This document shows, piece by piece, positions 6,142 to 7,399 of a stretch of DNA of 7,399 nt. The DNA is taken from assembly GCA_946411985.1 (NCBI GenBank), contig CAMKFY010000046.1, positions 1 to 7,399 on the forward strand, in the 5' to 3' direction. Every line of letters starts with the position of its first letter. The first letter of the stretch is position 1. The position numbers and the translations under genes are program-made. The notes under the pieces are model-generated. The model was not told the DNA's origin and made no database searches. It saw only the letters and a program-made list of their open reading frames with translations. The stretch comes from an uncultured Clostridiaceae bacterium. Its GTDB lineage: Bacteria; Bacillota; Clostridia; Oscillospirales; Ruminococcaceae.

Positions 6142-6180
6142 TGCGCAAGCCTACCATTTAAAATGTAACCAAGCCTGCGC
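6142..6180 (-). terminator. Possible intrinsic terminator of htpG
   Basis: On the minus strand, GCGCAGGC (6180-6173) can pair with GCTTGCGC (6150-6143): 8 pairs including one G-U, extendable by about three weaker pairs. It begins 8 bases after the htpG stop and is GC-rich in a very AT-rich region. The following minus-strand sequence ATTATTTAGTTTTA is T-rich but interrupted. On the plus strand no T-tract follows, so it would not act as a standard terminator for proBA. Location between convergent genes supports the role. Confidence 0.5.
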
Positions 6181-6188
6181 CACTTCAT

Positions 6189-7399
6189 TTAAGAATTTGC
6201 CATTATATTAGATAGCTCAACGCAAAATTCAGCTGGGTTTTCTGGTGCTATGCCTTCCATAAGAGCTGCTTGAGTATATAATAAATTGGCATATTTTTTT
6301 AATGTTTCTTTATCGTTTTTTTCTAAATCGCACAACTTTTTAAATATTTTATGTTCTTTGTTTATTTCTAAAATTTTTTGCGACGTTACTTTATTGGAAT
6401 TTGGCATAGCGTTTAAAACCTTTTCCATTTCTAAAGATATGTCGCCTTTAGTAGATAGGCAAACTGCTGATTTTTTTAATCTATTGGAAATTTTAACGTC
6501 TACAACTTTGTTTTTTAAGGCTTCTTTCATTGCGTTTAAGGTGTTTGAATATATTTTTTCGTCTTCCTTGTTCTCATTTGCGTCGCTATCCCCATAATTT
6601 AAATTTTGTGACGTTATATTTGTAAACTTCTTGCCATCATAATCTTGCAACATTTTTATAGCAAATTCATCAATATCACTTGTGAAATATAAAACTTCAA
6701 AACCTTTACACTTAAAAACTTCCATTTGCGGCACATTGTTTATCTTCTCACAAGATTCACCACAAGCATAATATATATCTTTCTGCTCTTGTTTCATTCG
6801 GCTAACATATTCTTTTAATGTTACATATTTATTTTCAAATGAAGATTTAAATAATATTAAATCTTTAAGCTTTTCTTTATTCGCGCCGTAGGAAGAATAT
6901 ATGCCATATTTTAAACTAACACCAAAATTAGTGAAGAATTTTTCATATGCTGGCCTGTCTTTTTTTAGCCATGAGCTAAGCTCGGAGTTTACCTTTTTTT
7001 CCAAACTTTTAGATATTAAGTTTAACTGCCTACTTTGCTGCAGCATTTCTCTAGAAATATTTAATGAAATATCTTGTGAATCTACCATGCCCTTAACAAA
7101 ATTAAAATAGTCTGGGAGCAGCTCATCACAATTTTCCATTATGAGAACTCCTTTAGAATATAGCTGTAAATCTTTTTTGAAATCTTTTGTGTAGTAGTTA
7201 AAAGGTGTAGCATCTGGAATAAACAATATGGAAGAAAGAGTGGCTGTTCCTTCTGTTTTGTAAAATATAACCTTAGCAGGGTTAACAAAATCTTTAAATT
7301 TATCTTTATAAAAATTATTTATTTCTTCGTCTGTTAAATCATTTTTATTTTTATTCCAAATTGGGGTAATGCTGTTTAATGTGTCTAATGTTTTATATG
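6189..7399 (-). CDS. htpG: Chaperone HtpG (bacterial Hsp90), middle and C-terminal domains, cut by window edge
   Basis: HtpG is the cytosolic Hsp90 homologue, an ATP-driven homodimeric chaperone. The frame is open to the right edge, so about 402 residues are visible and the N-terminal GHKL ATPase domain lies outside. The middle domain starts around LNSITPIWNKNKNDLTDEE. It continues through LFIPDATPF, YSKGVLIMENCDELLPDYFNFVKG and VDSQDISLNISREMLQQS, the last carrying the conserved middle-domain arginine region. LKEYVSRMK, then IDEFAIKMLQDYDGKKF, mark its end. The C-terminal dimerisation domain includes VCLSTKGDISLEMEKVLNAMP and ends ALMEGIAPENPAEF with a short tail. An in-frame TTG at 7226 is an internal leucine, not the start, because conserved HtpG sequence continues upstream of it. 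It converges on proA; a likely terminator lies just after the stop. Confidence 0.95.
   Translation of the reverse strand, partial: YKTLDTLNSITPIWNKNKNDLTDEEINNFYKDKFKDFVNPAKVIFYKTEGTATLSSILFIPDATPFNYYTKDFKKDLQLYSKGVLIMENCDELLPDYFNFVKGMVDSQDISLNISREMLQQSRQLNLISKSLEKKVNSELSSWLKKDRPAYEKFFTNFGVSLKYGIYSSYGANKEKLKDLILFKSSFENKYVTLKEYVSRMKQEQKDIYYACGESCEKINNVPQMEVFKCKGFEVLYFTSDIDEFAIKMLQDYDGKKFTNITSQNLNYGDSDANENKEDEKIYSNTLNAMKEALKNKVVDVKISNRLKKSAVCLSTKGDISLEMEKVLNAMPNSNKVTSQKILEINKEHKIFKKLCDLEKNDKETLKKYANLLYTQAALMEGIAPENPAEFCVELSNIMANS

Noticed and set aside
6286..6597. Plus-strand open frame opposite htpG
   Set aside because: Shadow of the htpG C-terminal domain with no independent support.
6189..7226. 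htpG as a short gene starting at 7226
   Set aside because: The codon at 7226 is TTG within conserved HtpG middle-domain sequence, and the frame continues with HtpG-like sequence to the window edge.

Overview
The window is a compact, very AT-rich piece of bacterial chromosome. It holds six protein genes and no mobile element, RNA gene or CRISPR array that I can support. Low GC, A/T-rich codon choice, the mreB-mreC-mreD-PBP2 order, a glutamate 5-kinase without a PUA domain and AGGAGG-type ribosome binding sites all point to a low-GC Firmicute, most likely a Clostridia lineage. That placement is inference and I cannot name a genus.

Layout. Positions 1-3399 are a minus-strand cell-shape cluster, transcribed leftwards in the order mreB, mreC, mreD, then the start of a class B penicillin-binding protein (mrdA/PBP2) that runs off the left edge. 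Positions 3400-3917 are a gene-free divergent spacer with one promoter firing each way. Positions 3918-5986 are the plus-strand proB-proA pair, which makes glutamate-5-semialdehyde, the proline precursor. Positions 5987-6188 are a convergent spacer with two inverted repeats, one a plausible terminator. From 6189 to the right edge is the C-terminal two thirds of htpG (bacterial Hsp90) on the minus strand; its ATPase domain lies outside the window.

How the genes work together. MreB filaments at the inner membrane face, MreC and MreD spanning the membrane, and PBP2 as the periplasmic-side transpeptidase form the elongasome that builds the lateral wall of rod-shaped cells. ProB and ProA carry out the first two steps of proline synthesis. 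HtpG is an independent chaperone gene.

The most unusual thing is in the oversized mreB-mreC gap. Just after the mreB stop lies a decayed second copy of the last ~35-40 codons of mreB. It is about 79% identical over 81 ungapped bases, is in a different frame from mreB, has no start codon, and has differences spread over all three codon positions. This is a gene remnant within an otherwise canonical operon. Start codons are also unusual: mreC and proA most likely start at TTG, and mreD has no ATG at all, its strong ribosome binding site pointing instead at an ATT/ATA cluster. I saw no evidence of a wholly new multi-gene system.
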